This document shows positions 1 to 12,699 of a stretch of 64,000 nt of DNA, in pieces. This DNA is from Procambarus clarkii (Eukaryota; Arthropoda; Malacostraca; Decapoda; Cambaridae). Position 1 is the stretch's first letter. Each line of letters opens with the position of its first letter. A program made the translations under genes and the position numbers. The stretch spans positions 27,837,586 through 27,901,585 of the forward strand of contig NC_091165.1 of NCBI RefSeq assembly GCF_040958095.1. The letters run 5' to 3'. Under the pieces are notes generated by a model, which worked only from the letters and a program-made list of their open reading frames with translations, did not search any database and had not been told where the DNA came from.

Positions 1-87
1 GCACCGGCAGAATATTAATCAATACAGTTCATATCTGTGTTCGAAATGTCATAAATGATAATAATTTATTATGATGATGATGCTGTT

Positions 88-178
88 TTAGATTCAGCTA
101 CTTAGAACAAAATTCCAAAGTAGCACGGGCTATGGTGAGCCCGTAGTGAACTTACCTAGCACAGGAGCGGGGCTGTAA
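88..178 (+). repeat. LINE-beta solo 3' end
   Basis: 'gattcagctacttagaac' then 'gtagcacgggctatggtgag' and 'cccgtagtgaacttacct'. Same as 32552-32660 and 35965-36035, and inverted at 28633 and 32858. The core 'acgggct...agcccgt' can form a hairpin. Confidence 0.7.
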
Positions 179-326
179 CTGTAACACTTATGACACTAAC
201 TTATATGTAACTTATAACATTAACTGTAGGTGAGCTTGGCTGCCAAGCTTGGCTGCCAAGAGTCTAAGAGTCTACGTAAGAGTCTACAACAGGTGACAAC
301 GATGTGGCGAGACCAGGGGCCCCTAC

Positions 327-430
327 CATCGTGAACAAACCCACAAGGGCCGTGACGAGGGTTCGAACCTACGTCCGAGAAGATCCCAAACGCTGCCTTA
401 ATCGACTGAGCTACGACATGGTCAAAAGAA
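327..430 (-). repeat. SINE-3 copy (tRNA-like head)
   Basis: On the minus strand 'gtagctcagtcgattaaggc' resembles an RNA polymerase III box A and 'ggttcgaaccc' a box B. The copy ends 'cccttgtgggtttgttc'. The ends cannot form a tRNA acceptor stem, so it is tRNA-derived, not a tRNA gene. Confidence 0.7.
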
Positions 431-591
431 TTGCAACCAGAAGTTCTACTGAACTAACTTGGATCCTAACATCATACCTCACACTCGCCATCATGTCACT
501 CCCCGGGAGGATAATGCTGTCATCATTATTGCTTATGACAATATAATTCAGCCCGAGACCAATTGAAATAACCAACACCGTCAAATCTTTT

Positions 592-690
592 ACTTGAACA
601 AATCCACAAGGGCCGTGATGAGGATTCGAACCTGCGTCCGGGAGCATCCCAGACAATGCCTTAATCGACTGAGCTATCAGCGACTGTCGA
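592..690 (-). repeat. SINE-3 copy
   Basis: Second copy 260 bp from the first, with 'gaacaaatccacaagggccg' (plus) and 'ggattcgaacctgcg'. Same orientation as its neighbour. Confidence 0.7.
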
Positions 691-1319
691 TTCGAATCGA
701 CTGTCTTTTTAGTCTGTGATCTTCCAAGACCAGCCACACAGTAGGCTGCGTAAAAACGTGTACTGTATAGTGTCAGAGTCGCCTTGGACTGGTCGACACC
801 GTATTGCCAGCTAACTGGACTTCTCATTTAGAAGGTGACTGTCATTCGTGGCGAAGGTGAGTGTCGTTAGTTACTCAATAACAGGTTATTACCCAGAATG
901 ACATGTCCCCCCCCCCCTCCCCATAACATCCTCGGCGCCTTTGGCTCCAGATACATCAACCATCTTGTCTTGCTAATATCGTATTGTTATCCTGAAAGAT
1001 AACAAAGAAGTTACATGTTCGGTATCGATATACAGTAATATATATACATATATATATATATCATCCACACCCACAAAACGAGGCATAACTCACCCACAAA
1101 TCACCAGCAAAATGAGATGATTCGATAAAATAACTATGCCCGAGATTTCCATCAAAGTGCCGTCAGGATGATGGGCAAATAGCCTCGGCTACCATCATCT
1201 TTTGTACGGTCGCTGATGGTCAAGTGGTTAAGATCTCCTGTACACCATTTGCATAGTGCTCCTGGCAGTCTGGGTTCGAGTCACTTCTGGGGTGTGGAGT
1301 TTTTCAGTTCTATATAATA

Positions 1320-1660
<341 letters not shown>

Positions 1661-2169
1661 GGAATAGTACTTATTATTGTAATAAACGCACGAACCCAAG
1701 CCACCTTCCTAACCTAACCAACCTACACATTAAAATAAAGATGGGTATTTGTGAGCCGCTACTTTTCATATTTTTTCATTTTCAGTACCAGTTATTTTGT
1801 ACGTCTGGGACCGTAGGGTACAAAATGAGGCCTATTAGTTACGAGAGGACGGGTTGAAAACTGTTGAGAGAGCGCCAGAGACCTTTAACAAGTGTTCGAG
1901 ATCTACCGAAGCCCTGTTAATGTCCATCTGTTAGTCCCCCCCTGGCCTTCCGGGGAAGAAATAACGGTCCTAGACTTACGAAGTACAAGTCTGACAACAC
2001 AATAGCTGCTGGTGCTTCGCCACGACACACCGTGGGAACTTCTCAGCCTCCCTCGGATGCTGGCGTGGACTCTGGCGATGAATACCTCGGCAGATACGTT
2101 GCAGCAAAAGTTAAAAGCTATATCGCAACTCCCATGTTACAATTGTGTACATCGTATGAGATGTCAGCT

Positions 2170-2173
<4 letters not shown>

Positions 2174-2223
<50 letters not shown>

Positions 2224-2260
2224 ATATATATATATAATCACGTGTTTATTTTCGTGATAT

Positions 2261-2345
<85 letters not shown>
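2174..2345. repeat. (TA)n microsatellites with short (AC)n
   Basis: Two TA arrays (2174-2240 and about 2271-2344) separated by a short spacer and (AC)4-5. Confidence 0.95.
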
Positions 2346-2350
<5 letters not shown>

Positions 2351-3975
2351 TTGATTTTATTATTATTTTAAATGTAAGTACTTTTGACAACACTCTGGAA
2401 GGTACTAGTACAAAATTTAATGTGTTAAATTACAGGCAAAACCTATACAAACTATCACTTAGTCTAAGAGAAGAGAGCGGGGGGGGGGGGAGTAAATTTG
2501 GAGTTTTAGCGCCAAGAACCATGTTGGATACTAGTTAATAGTACTTAACAACCTATTTAATGAATCCAAACCAGTGTGAAGGTAATTGAGTCAGACAAAG
2601 AGTGAAGGTGGGAGGGGGGGGGGGAAGAGGGACGGAGGGCCAGGGAAGAGTTCCAACTGAGAGTGAGAGGAAACATGTTAACCTGTTGGCGGTTGGGGTC
2701 AGGAGGTCGTGCCACTCTTAATATGACCTTCGTCCTCTCATCCTGCTTCTCAACTATGCATTGCAGACCAATTACAGTCACTCCCCTCCTAAGCCCCAGT
2801 GTCCCCCCCCCCCTCCCTCCCTCCTTGCAGGCAATCAAAGACGTCGCCAGGGGCTGTCATGGTTACGGTAGTAGCTGCCTCTGTCTTGATTCTTATGATT
2901 CCTTTATCTCTCCTCTTGCTCTGTCACTTTATTACTAATAATAAGTAATAATATTTATTATCCTCAACATCATTAACATTAATAGGATGTTAATTATCCT
3001 TATTATCTTTTTGTCTAGCCAAAATTCTGTACTTGAATTCAACACGAACAAAATATTAGGCACTTATAAGGACTAAACATATTCACTTGAATGTTTATGA
3101 GGAAATGTTTAGACAAGCCAGAGTGAATGGGGGAGATTATTTTAATAGTTTCTCGCGGCGTCAGCGATCCTCCTCATCACTAGCTGTGAGGGAGTTACTC
3201 TGTAGTTTAAGAGGTTGCAAGATACAGTTTGCTTACGAAATATCGTGACGAGGAAGCAGAGTTCAACCAGTGATATTACGTAAAATTAGCGAGATGGTTA
3301 AAAAAAAAGTAACGGCCCGCCTCTTATCTGTTTAGCAACCAAAGTAATTTAATACTGTTGTTACCTGTGAAGGACGCATGCTCCTAACAGCCAGGAGACA
3401 ATATAAGAATATTGATCTGTTTTTTAGAAACATAACTCTTGATATATAAGAATAAAGGTAACTGCAGAAGGCCTATTGATCCATATATATATTAAGAGTG
3501 TAATGAAACATCGATTTGGTCTGCGAGAAGGGTGTGTATGTGAGGGGGGGGGGGTAAGGAGTGTGTGTTAGTTATTGAGGGGGAGTGGGTGCGTGGCCAG
3601 GACATGAGAAACAGGGTGGGTGTAAAGATAAATACACCACAGTTGCAGCAGGGCGGGGGTGTTAAGAGGGGGGTGTGAGTGGGCGTGGGTGTAAGCTGGG
3701 GGTGTGGGCGGGGGTATGACGCAATGCGGGCACAATATGTACGGTGGAGGTTCCAGTGTCAACAATAAAACCTTCTGCGTGTATGGTCTCGCACTTCGCA
3801 TCTCTGTCGACAGCCCGCGCCCCATGTTGTCCTGTGGGACTATCGACAGCTCCATCCCTAATTTGTCTAGCGGGACTGGTGAGAGAGCTCCCGTCCCAGT
3901 TATCATGTGGGACTGTCCACACCCTCAGTCCTACGTTTCTGCTGTAACTTAGAGGGCGATTATCAGGTCACAAAC

Positions 3976-3977
<2 letters not shown>
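2346..3977. other. No gene seen; G/C homopolymers and a small LINE-beta piece
   Basis: Contains poly-G or poly-C runs at about 2480, 2617, 2807 and 3543, and a LINE-beta C-terminal fragment at 3446-3487 ('taactgcagaaggcctattg', minus-strand sense). I see no convincing exon. Confidence 0.5.

Positions 3978-4065
<88 letters not shown>
3978..4065. repeat. (GT)n microsatellite
   Basis: About 43 GT units. Confidence 0.95.
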
Positions 4066-4066
<1 letters not shown>

Positions 4067-5702
4067 ATGTGTGTGAGATTTTGGTAAGTCACACGAGGGT
4101 AATTTCTCGATAATGAACAAAGATATTGCTACAATTGTTCTCGTTTTATGTGGTTTTCATGTCACATGTGTTCATCTATTTTCTAATACAGTCACCCTTC
4201 CATTTTTTAAATATGGAAAGAACACGGGTAGTTGGTTAATAATATAAATATGTATTCACAGTTCTTTAGGATATAGTTTCTTTAACACGCTCATTAAAAA
4301 GGTTGGACGAGTATATTTCAATTTATATATTTACTGTTATTTGTGTCACGCTAGACTTTCATGTATCGAAATTCTCTAGTCATTCTAGCATCGCACATGG
4401 AATGAAACAATCCCAAATAATTCGTCCGGTAGAAATAAATTATTTAACATGAAATTTGTTGAAAAATGCATATATTTAATTACTCGCATGATGTAACTTA
4501 TCTATCACGTCGTTCCTGGCTGGAAAACGTGATTGAAGAACTACATTTTTGGGGGGAGAGGGGAGGAGAGGGAAAGGGGGGGGGGGAGGGTTAAGTCACT
4601 ATCTTTCTACGTCCAGTTTTAATACTCATAATGATGCCAAAATAGGCCCTCGGGACGATGGGGTTCCCACCGTGTAACAGCAAGAAATGCCAAGGCCTTG
4701 GGTCCAGAGGCAACAGCTGGCTGAAAATGTTAACAAGGAATTATTAATTCACGCCTTAACCCCTTGGACTACGATATGCTATAAATAATTTAACCCGGGG
4801 ACCCGTCAATCCACTAGGAGTCTAGAGACACGGAGCTGGTAGCCAATCCAAACCTTTACAAATTACCAGAATACACTCTGGTGTAGGTTTGTTCTTCAGC
4901 AAACGCTTCATAAAACTCTTTAATGAAGCGTCGCCACCGGCCAGACCTTGGTACGCCCTGCTGTTAACCGCTGGGACTCCAGTCGTCCCAGAGGACTATG
5001 AAGCCTATTTTCCTGAGACAGACTTGCTTCACCTCTTCCTTACTTTTCCTAGTGGTCCACGCACATTGGTCAAGGCTGAATATAATGGTAGAGGGAGGGT
5101 GGGAGGGAATATTAAATGGGTCATTTATCATAAAACATCCGTGAACAATGCGCGGTGGCTATTAATATCATTAGGAAAAAAATGATAAAAATTATTATGC
5201 TTCGTTAATCACAAGTCTCAGTTGCACAACGTATTCAAAAATAAAATAAAATTAATTGAACAATGAGACTATAAAGCGTTTAGACAAAAGTGTATCACGA
5301 GGCTTCATGACAAGTAACTCACGTTAAAGTGAAAATATAAGTAATGGAATAACATCTTGATCATTTAACAAATAACTGTTTTGGGTGGATATAGTCACTG
5401 AAGATGCAGTATATCAAAATATTCCAGAACATGAAAAGTAGCTATCTGAAAGTGAATTAGGTAAATTTAGCTGGCTCAGTTATTCTAAAAATCTATAAAA
5501 TAAAAAAAAATGAAACACGAATAACCATTGAATAACAAGTTGGGCGAGCTGGCCTCGATCATGTAATAATAATACCCAGACCAGAGACAATGGGGGATAG
5601 GAGCTTGGTCATCAGAAGGGAGGTTGAGTGAACAAACCTGGAGAGTCATGCTGTTGAGTATTAATAAATGTTTCACGTCAAGAGATTAGGTGTGATATTT
5701 GG
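4066..5702. other. No recognisable feature
   Basis: AT-rich unique-looking sequence with a G-run at about 4577. The 98-codon frame at 4889-5185 has no family resemblance and ordinary composition. Confidence 0.4.
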
Positions 5703-5934
5703 GCCAGATTCACGAAAGCACTTACGAACCTGTACATCTTTTCTCAATCTTTGGCGGCTTTGTTTCCAATAATTAAACAGTTAATGAGCTCCGAAGCACC
5801 AGGAGGATGTTTATAACAATAACAACAGTTGATTGGCAAGTTTTCATGCTTGTAAACTGTTTAATAAATGTAACCAAAGCCGTCAAAGATTGAGGAAAGA
5901 TGTACACGTTCATAAGTGCTTTCGTGAATCTGGC
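5703..5934. mobile_element. MITE-like element with about 60-bp terminal inverted repeats
   Basis: Left end 'gccagattcacgaaagcact' and right end 'agtgctttcgtgaatctggc' are exact inverted repeats, continuing with 'catctttt/cctcaatcttt' matches inward. About 232 bp and non-coding, typical of a non-autonomous DNA transposon. A clear target duplication was not identified. Confidence 0.75.
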
Positions 5935-8167
5935 ATTTTGTCTGTGGAAAGCAGCCTAGCGACATACGTATGAAATAAATCAAGATACGAACATCATTGT
6001 CTTGGGAAGAGGAGATGGTCATGCACCAAACATTTCGTCACATTCACGAGGGAATGAAGACAATTATACAACTGGAGCTTGGTAGGTTAGGCTTGTGTAA
6101 CACTCATTCATGGGGGCTAGCCTAGTGATACCCACGGGATGGGTACGGGTGTGTGTGTGTGGGTGGAGGGTGAAGTTTACCCACGCCAACATCATCTATT
6201 ACATATTACAGTGCCCTTGGTGATGTAAGTCTAGATTACAGAAGTCTTACGAGTACATTGTTATATAACAAGGAAATAACATTACCAATTATGGTCTAGG
6301 CGAGACATGTAAAAACACTGCAAAATGTATTTAAAAGTATAATGTATTACTACAGTGTATGAATACATTATTTACACAGTAAAACTAGCCATTGTGGTAT
6401 TTTTGTGGGTATTATCATTATCTTGGTGGTGGCGTTATTATTATCTTATTAAACCCAAGACATATCTAGGAATGTTGTATTATGTACACTACCCGGGTGT
6501 GTGCGAGTCTCTCTCTCCACCCACCGCCTCCCCTCTCTCATCTCCCTTCTCTTATCCCCTCTCCCCCCTTTCCATCGTAACATGCTCCCCTTCCAACACC
6601 TCTCTCTCTCTCTCTCTCTCTGGAAATTTAATACATTACAAGGCACTGAAAAATTACTAAAACCTACAGAGAAATCAAATCCCCCATTTCAGACTTCATG
6701 AAAATCGCAGGGGGTCGCTATAGATGCTACTACTTCTTAAAAGATGACATTGGGGCCGACTCCGACTGGCCTATGACACCCCCCTTCCCTGCCATGTGTC
6801 ATCTTGGAACATTGGGTGGCGCATCTGGCCACCTACTTTAGACAGACAAACATTCTGTTTTATAGGAAATAGATCTATAATTCAAACTCACATGTTTGTT
6901 CTTTCACGTCAATATTCTTTCTTATAATAATACTTTGAAATAAATGGCAAGAGAAGTAATTTTTGAAGTGGATATCCTGAGGACATTTATGAAAGGAGTG
7001 TAAAGTACTGTAATTATCAAAATGCGCCAGACCCGGGAGACGTTTAACATTGTGACACAGTTTTTAAAAGCTCCCAGATATGATTCAGTACGCCAATCGG
7101 AGTATGGTGTACTGAGTGAGCATTTCCAGATATATACATGTTATGTGAGGTTGAAGCGAGATGATGGGTGGGTGTATTGTACTGAGCAGGCGAGGAGCAC
7201 GCCCTTCCAATGGCGGGCTGTTGGAACCTGGTGCGTGCCAGGGCGGGCATCAGGTTCCCGCCCCAGCATGGAGGGCGGGAACCTGATGCCCGCCCTAGAC
7301 TGCGAACCGCCCCCGCATCTTCCCTTGGGGCGTCCTAATTTGGACGAGTGCTAGGAAAAGAAGTTTTAAATGAATAGATTAGCATTTGAGGGGTAATGGC
7401 TAAGATAATCTGGTGCAGCCTTCTAGGATACAAGCAAAGCAGTAATTTCCCAGAGTGGATAACGCGGGTTACAATTATGTTGTTGAAACGCTGCCTGTGG
7501 TAGATAGCGTGCTAGTTAAATGTTAATATATTATTGACTATGAATATTGAAGGTTACAAAAACTGGTTTAAAGCATGACATAATCTTGGATAATAATCAT
7601 GGTGGTGGACACTGCCGTTATGTGTCCATCAGAACCTGCTCTGACGAGGCCTTCACCACACGCATAACCTGATTGTTCCCGCCCGAGATTGTTGGCACTC
7701 TGTTACTACTTTCATACTGTACATGAAGACCTCCGCACTGAGTTAACTGCGCTTTAGTGGCTAGCGTAGTTGGTAGCATTTAACTTTATGTGTTCACTTT
7801 AATGGCTTATTAGTGCTGTGTGTGTGGGGGGTGGGGGGAGTTAAGTGAGGTTGGTGGTGGTGGTGAAAGTGGCTGATGCAGACAGGTTCTGGTGGCGGGA
7901 AAACTGTGCATGGATAACCCAGTTTTTGGTAAGCTGAAAGAATAAGCAAGTTTGCAATATTGTTGGTATTATTTTGCTTATTAACAACGATGTCTTATTT
8001 TATATATATATCTTATTATTCCCGAATATTGGCTGGTCGACGGCATGAAGCTAATTCAGGTTGAAATTTTCGTCAACATGAAAACCGCGGGTCACTGAGA
8101 GGATAGACTAGCTGAATGGTCTGCATGTTTGCTTCCATTTAAGCATGAGTTAGCGAGATCCCCCTTG
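5935..8167. other. No gene seen
   Basis: Contains a short (CT)n at 6600-6622 and GT/GGT-rich patches near 7815-7865. A hairpin of 'caggttcccgcc' at about 7251-7285 sits in a GC-rich patch. No coding exon I can support. Confidence 0.4.
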
Positions 8168-8275
8168 CAACATGACGCAACATACTGGCAACATGACGCA
8201 ACATACTGGCAACATGACGCAACATACTGGCAACATGACGCAACATATTGGCAACATGACGCAACATACTGGCAG
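8168..8275. repeat. 21-bp tandem repeat, 5 copies
   Basis: Unit 'aacatgacgcaacatactgg' plus c; the fourth unit has one change (atattgg). Confidence 0.95.
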
Positions 8276-8570
8276 TTTAAAATACAAAATATCGAACAGA
8301 AATTCTGAATTTAGTAATTCAGAACGTCGACGAAATCTGTATCAATTTGTCACGGTGACAAATTTGTCACCGTCTTAGAACTTGGCGGCTGTTGAATGTA
8401 AAAACAATGTACTTCCAAGATATTATACTTGAGGTAACGACCCTCATGATGTCATTCATTGGCGCCTGACCTGTGAGTGACGTAATGATTTGGGTTGTGC
8501 GGTCATAATGCGTGTGAAATAGTTACCAGTCATCAATACCTATTGTTTTAATATATCACTGCATCTAGAC

Positions 8571-8657
<87 letters not shown>
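8571..8657. repeat. (TA)n microsatellite
   Basis: About 43 TA units. Confidence 0.95.
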
Positions 8658-8659
<2 letters not shown>

Positions 8660-8661
<2 letters not shown>

Positions 8662-9400
8662 GGGGTAGTAGAAGCGAACACTCTTACGTATTCAGAGTTA
8701 AATGGCAAGTTTTTCCCTGAATGCTCTGTGTTCCCTTCTCTGAGGCTGTGGGTCCCTATAATTGCACCAGAGGTGGTACCCCCTATATATATAATATATA
8801 TATTATATATTTGTGTGTGTGTAAATCACTATCACTATTGAAATCATTGAAAATTAGGGAGAAGAGGTGAAGTAACTCACCGCAAGGTCGGCCAGACACT
8901 CAACATAGCTAGAGTGAGACGAGTGTTTAGTGATACTAGAGGAGCGAGGTTACGGAGACGCCTCAAGCACCGTAGTTACTATTGTTGTGGTGTGGGGGGG
9001 GGGGAAGGTCACCGTGTGGGCTGCTGATGGACCGTGTTAACTCATCCATTCGACCGGATGGATGAGTGGTTGTTGGGGCTCCTGTAATGACCTCCCCCCC
9101 CCCTCATCCCCCACCACCCTATGAACTGCTAATGATTGTTTGGGCCGCTGTTATCACCCCTTCCCCCTCTCTCTCTCAACCGTCTTCCTTCATCAACCTC
9201 TGTAATTCATAATCACTTCTTTGTAATGAAGGTAATGAAGCAATTACATACGACGAGGCGTGTGGCAAGCGCTTGCCCCTCCCACTACAGCTTGTTAGTT
9301 CTGTGTTCAAAAACAATGCCTTTCAGTCACTCCCTAACAAGAATCTCGCTGGCCGAAGCGGCCATTAAAGTTTAACTCTAAGAAAGTATAACGTAATGAA
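8660..9400. other. No gene seen
   Basis: Mixed sequence with G-run at 8993-9003 and C-run at 9092-9102. No supported feature. Confidence 0.4.
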
Positions 9401-9403
9401 GAT

Positions 9404-9590
9404 GATTGTTGGAAACGGGAGACAGTTCAGAGGGCTGCCACCAGACTAACCCGGAGCTGAGTGGTACGAGTTACGAGGAAACACTAAACAAATTAAACCT
9501 CACATCACTGGAGAAGAAATAGTCGAGACATACAAACTTTCCTGGAGAATTAACGTCAGATTCTTTAGTATGAATGATTTTAACAGAATA
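9404..9590 (+). pseudogene. LINE-alpha reverse-transcriptase C-terminal fragment
   Basis: Reads VQRAATRLTRS, then (in shifted frame) YEETLNKLNLTSLEKK, resembling the region after the palm domain where LINE proteins have QxxAAR...L..L.LxSLExR. Frame shifts present. Confidence 0.55.
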
Positions 9591-9660
9591 TTATATCATC
9601 CTCTGACAGGATGAACATCCCAGCGGGTTTTCTTCCTATTGGGGAGTGTGGTACATGCCG

Positions 9661-9960
9661 CTATGGCGGGATGTCCACTCACAGGATGAGTGGCGCTGCC
9701 AAATACTGTCACTATGGCGGGATGTCCACTCACAGGATGAGTGGCGCTGCCCAATACTGTCACTATGGCGGTATGTCCACTCACAGGATGAGTGTCGCTG
9801 CCAAATACTGTCACTATGGCGGTGTGTCCACTCACAGGATGAGTGGCGCTGCCCAATACTGTCACTATGGCGGTATGTCCACTCACAGGATGAGTGGCGA
9901 TGCCCAATACTGTCACTATGGCGGTATGTCCACTCACAGGATGAGTGGCGATGCCCAATA
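9661..9960. repeat. 51-bp minisatellite, about 6 copies
   Basis: Unit begins 'ctatggcgggatgtccactc' and is 17 codons long. It lacks stops in several frames on both strands, so it produces false ORFs of 112-133 codons. Confidence 0.95.
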
Positions 9961-10721
9961 AACTCGCCCCTCGAGGCAAAATAAACAAAAAAAATGAATG
10001 AATAAAAATTTAAATACTCTAGGAAAGCTTCATACACAGATTCGCATAATATACACGAACCATGACTGGTGCTGGAATCTTTATATACGAGTCAATAGAG
10101 AGTTAAGACGAGGGATCTAAGAGGTATAACTCATCCCTCGCAAATACAACTAGGTAAGTACACACACATACTTATTAGCTATAATGACAATAGGGTAGTA
10201 CTGTTAGGTTAATGTTGGTATGACTGGGATACCGTGCACTTACTTTGTCCAAGTTGTTATGACTACGGTGGATCGTGTACGTGCCGCAGAATTCAAGCAA
10301 GTGCATTTACTTGAACTTTAATCACGATCACCTTGCCTGTTATATTCCTCTTGAACTGAGTGGCAGATATCGAGTCTGCCAGTAATGATATTTGACAAAA
10401 TAGAAAAGGTAATATGTATAACCGAAAACGTTCCTCTGTACGCGCCGCAACGTTTCAAACGTGTGACTTTACAGGTTTAAAATAACTGAACTTCGCTAGA
10501 ATTCTAATTGCGTGTCTGGAAAACATTTATGATGTATAACTTACATACATTTCTTAAGCCCGGATATCACTACCCTTTTTTCTACGAAAACAGCCATTGG
10601 TGTCGTGACGTCAAGACCAGGGAATGTCCGTGGTGCTACAGGAAGGAGGAGCGGAGACGCGGATTTTCTTTGTGGCGCTGAACCAGGTCGTTAATCTCGG
10701 CTTCCTCCTTCCACCCAGTCT

Positions 10722-10724
<3 letters not shown>
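9961..10724. other. No gene seen; a LINE-alpha tail at 10138-10170
   Basis: 'caaatacaactaggtaagta' followed by (ac)n is a LINE-alpha 3' end. The rest shows nothing recognisable. Confidence 0.5.
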
Positions 10725-10807
<83 letters not shown>

Positions 10808-10808
10808 C

Positions 10809-10876
<68 letters not shown>
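10725..10876. repeat. (AC)n microsatellite with two GC interruptions
   Basis: About 76 units. Confidence 0.95.
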
Positions 10877-10879
<3 letters not shown>

Positions 10880-10996
10880 CATTCGCTCTCCCGTAACTAC
10901 AGAAAGATGACAGCTCCGGATATAACTACCATCCGCCGCCTCATTCAATTCACGTTGTCCATCAAGGGCAAGGGATAGGTGTCCCCTTTACTAAAT

Positions 10997-11053
10997 GAAC
11001 AAATCCACAAGGGCCGTGACGAGGGTTCGAACCTACGTCCGAAAGCATCCCAT
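10997..11053 (-). repeat. SINE-3 fragment
   Basis: 'gaacaaatccacaagggccg' and 'ggttcgaacctacgtccg' as in the copy at 327; truncated where SINE-1 sequence begins. Confidence 0.7.
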
Positions 11054-11150
11054 ACCTTGAGGTTACCTTGAGGTTACCTTGAGGTGCTTCCGGGGCTTAG
11101 CGTCCCCGCGGCCCGGTCGTCGACCAGGCCTCCTGGTTGCTGGACTGTCC
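11054..11150 (-). repeat. SINE-1 3' part, solo
   Basis: Reverse complement of 'ggcctggtcg..gaccgggcc' and 'ctcaaggtaacctcaaggt'. It directly abuts the SINE-3 fragment, forming a composite. 'accttgaggtt' is repeated three times at its end. Confidence 0.75.
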
Positions 11151-12147
11151 CTTACTATTCACTGTCGCCCACTTCTAGATGGGCAGGCACGCGATTTTTC
11201 AAGATGGAGGCCATCTGTCCGCAGCAGTCCATGTGTTAAGCTCAATAAAAGGGTGTTCACGAATTTGTTACACTGAAATTGGTCGTTTAGAAGTGAACAG
11301 CTAATGTATAATTAACAATTATAACAACTAGGGGGATTTGCAAGAGCGTTTTCATCATTACCATAAACATTTTATTTTATTTTCTTACAGTTTAATTTCA
11401 CGATGTTGGGCTGGTGAAGGAGAACGGAGCGGCGGTGTGCCGGAGTCACGCTCCCGCTCACCTGAGGGTGAGACAGGCGCCGTCACGTGACGAACCATGA
11501 CAATCAAATCATCTCCAATTCAAAGTTTCTCTTCCTTTCCCCAGGTGTATAGTTATGTAGTCCATGAGTGTGTTTGTGTCTACTTGGTCGTGGAGGCAAG
11601 AGCCGAGCTGCTGCAGCTCCTGGTTCCCAACCTTATAATCTTCGTGTAGCTGGTGTAATTACTCCCTGCATCCTAATCAGAACTTTTAAGGCTACGACAG
11701 GACTCTGCCTCCATTACCTCTTTCTACACATCCCCGACACTGAATCAGTTTTATCTTGGGGGCCACATTGGCTCACACGGGTCTAAATCCGAATAGTCAG
11801 TGGTGCGGTCACCCCGTATCAACCAGTCTGTCTTTCTGTGCCTCATCATGTGCTCAGACAGCATGTGCTATGGCTGTATCCATCCCCCATTCTTAAACCT
11901 CGAGCTCTTGGAGGAGACCTTCTGGAGTCTGCGGTCGAGCTCTTCCCCTACTTGTCAGTTTCTGTGGGTATTTGATCATTCTAGGTTCAGAGTCATCCCT
12001 CCTCCACTCTGTCAGTGACTAAAACTCCATTTTTAGACTGATCTCCAACAGTCTGCTCAACTTCGGCACTCACAAACACTCCATCTCCAACAGTCTCCAT
12101 ACACTAAGACTCAACACGGAATACAGAGAATAGGAGGCCATGAATTA
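11151..12147. other. No recognisable gene
   Basis: An intron-like 'ttttcttacag' at about 11388-11398 is followed by only a short open frame. No exon I can support. Confidence 0.35.
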
Positions 12148-12332
12148 TCAAGAGAAAGCTCCAAGCCATTACGATTATACAGCACTTGGAAAGGGTCAAT
12201 ATAAGGATTTGGGATGGTACCGGGGGGGGGGGGGAAGAAAGGAAAGAATGGTGCCCAACCACTTGGACGGTTGGAGATTGAACTCCGACCTGCATGAAGG
12301 GAGACCGTCGCTCTACCGTCCACCCTAAGTGG
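12148..12332 (-). repeat. SINE-2 copy (tRNA-like head)
   Basis: On the minus strand the head 'ggacggtagagcgacggtct' (box A-like) and 'gttcaatctcc' (box B-like) is followed by 'aagtggttgggcacc', a poly-C tract and a 3' part with 'tatc.tgaccctttcc..gtgctgtataatcg' and 'tggagctttc'. Copies also at 19930, 35462, 38462 and 48590. Confidence 0.75.
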
Positions 12333-12419
12333 TTGGTCAGAGAATAGGAAACCATTCAGACTGTTCCATTGCTATTGTCGATTCAAAACATTCGCTAAGA
12401 TCTGCAACACTCACCAGAA

Positions 12420-12690
12420 AGGGAAGTGGTGCTACGACACCCGAGGGAGGGGAGGTGGTGCTACGACACCCGAGGGAGGGGAGGTGGTGCTACGACCCCC
12501 GAGGGAGGGGAGGTGGTGCTACGACCCCCGAGGAAGGGGAGGTGGTGCTACGACCCCCGAGGGAGGGGAGATGGTGCTACGACCCCCCGAGGAAGGGGAG
12601 GTGGTGCTACGACCCCCGAGGGAGGGGAGATGGTGCTACGACCCCCGAGGAAGAGGTGGTGGCGCTACGACCCCCGAGGGAGGGGAGGTA
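12420..12690. repeat. 29-bp minisatellite, about 9 copies
   Basis: Unit 'gggaggggaggtggtgctac' plus 'gacccccga'. GC-rich and purine-skewed; it produces false ORFs in all plus frames. Confidence 0.95.
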
Positions 12691-12699
12691 GACCCTCCA

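Noticed and set aside
327..430. tRNA gene on the minus strand
   Set aside because: Box A and B are present but the ends do not pair as an acceptor stem and near-copies occur at several places; a tRNA-derived SINE.
4889..5185. 98-codon ORF on the plus strand
   Set aside because: No recognisable family, no splice context, ordinary base composition.
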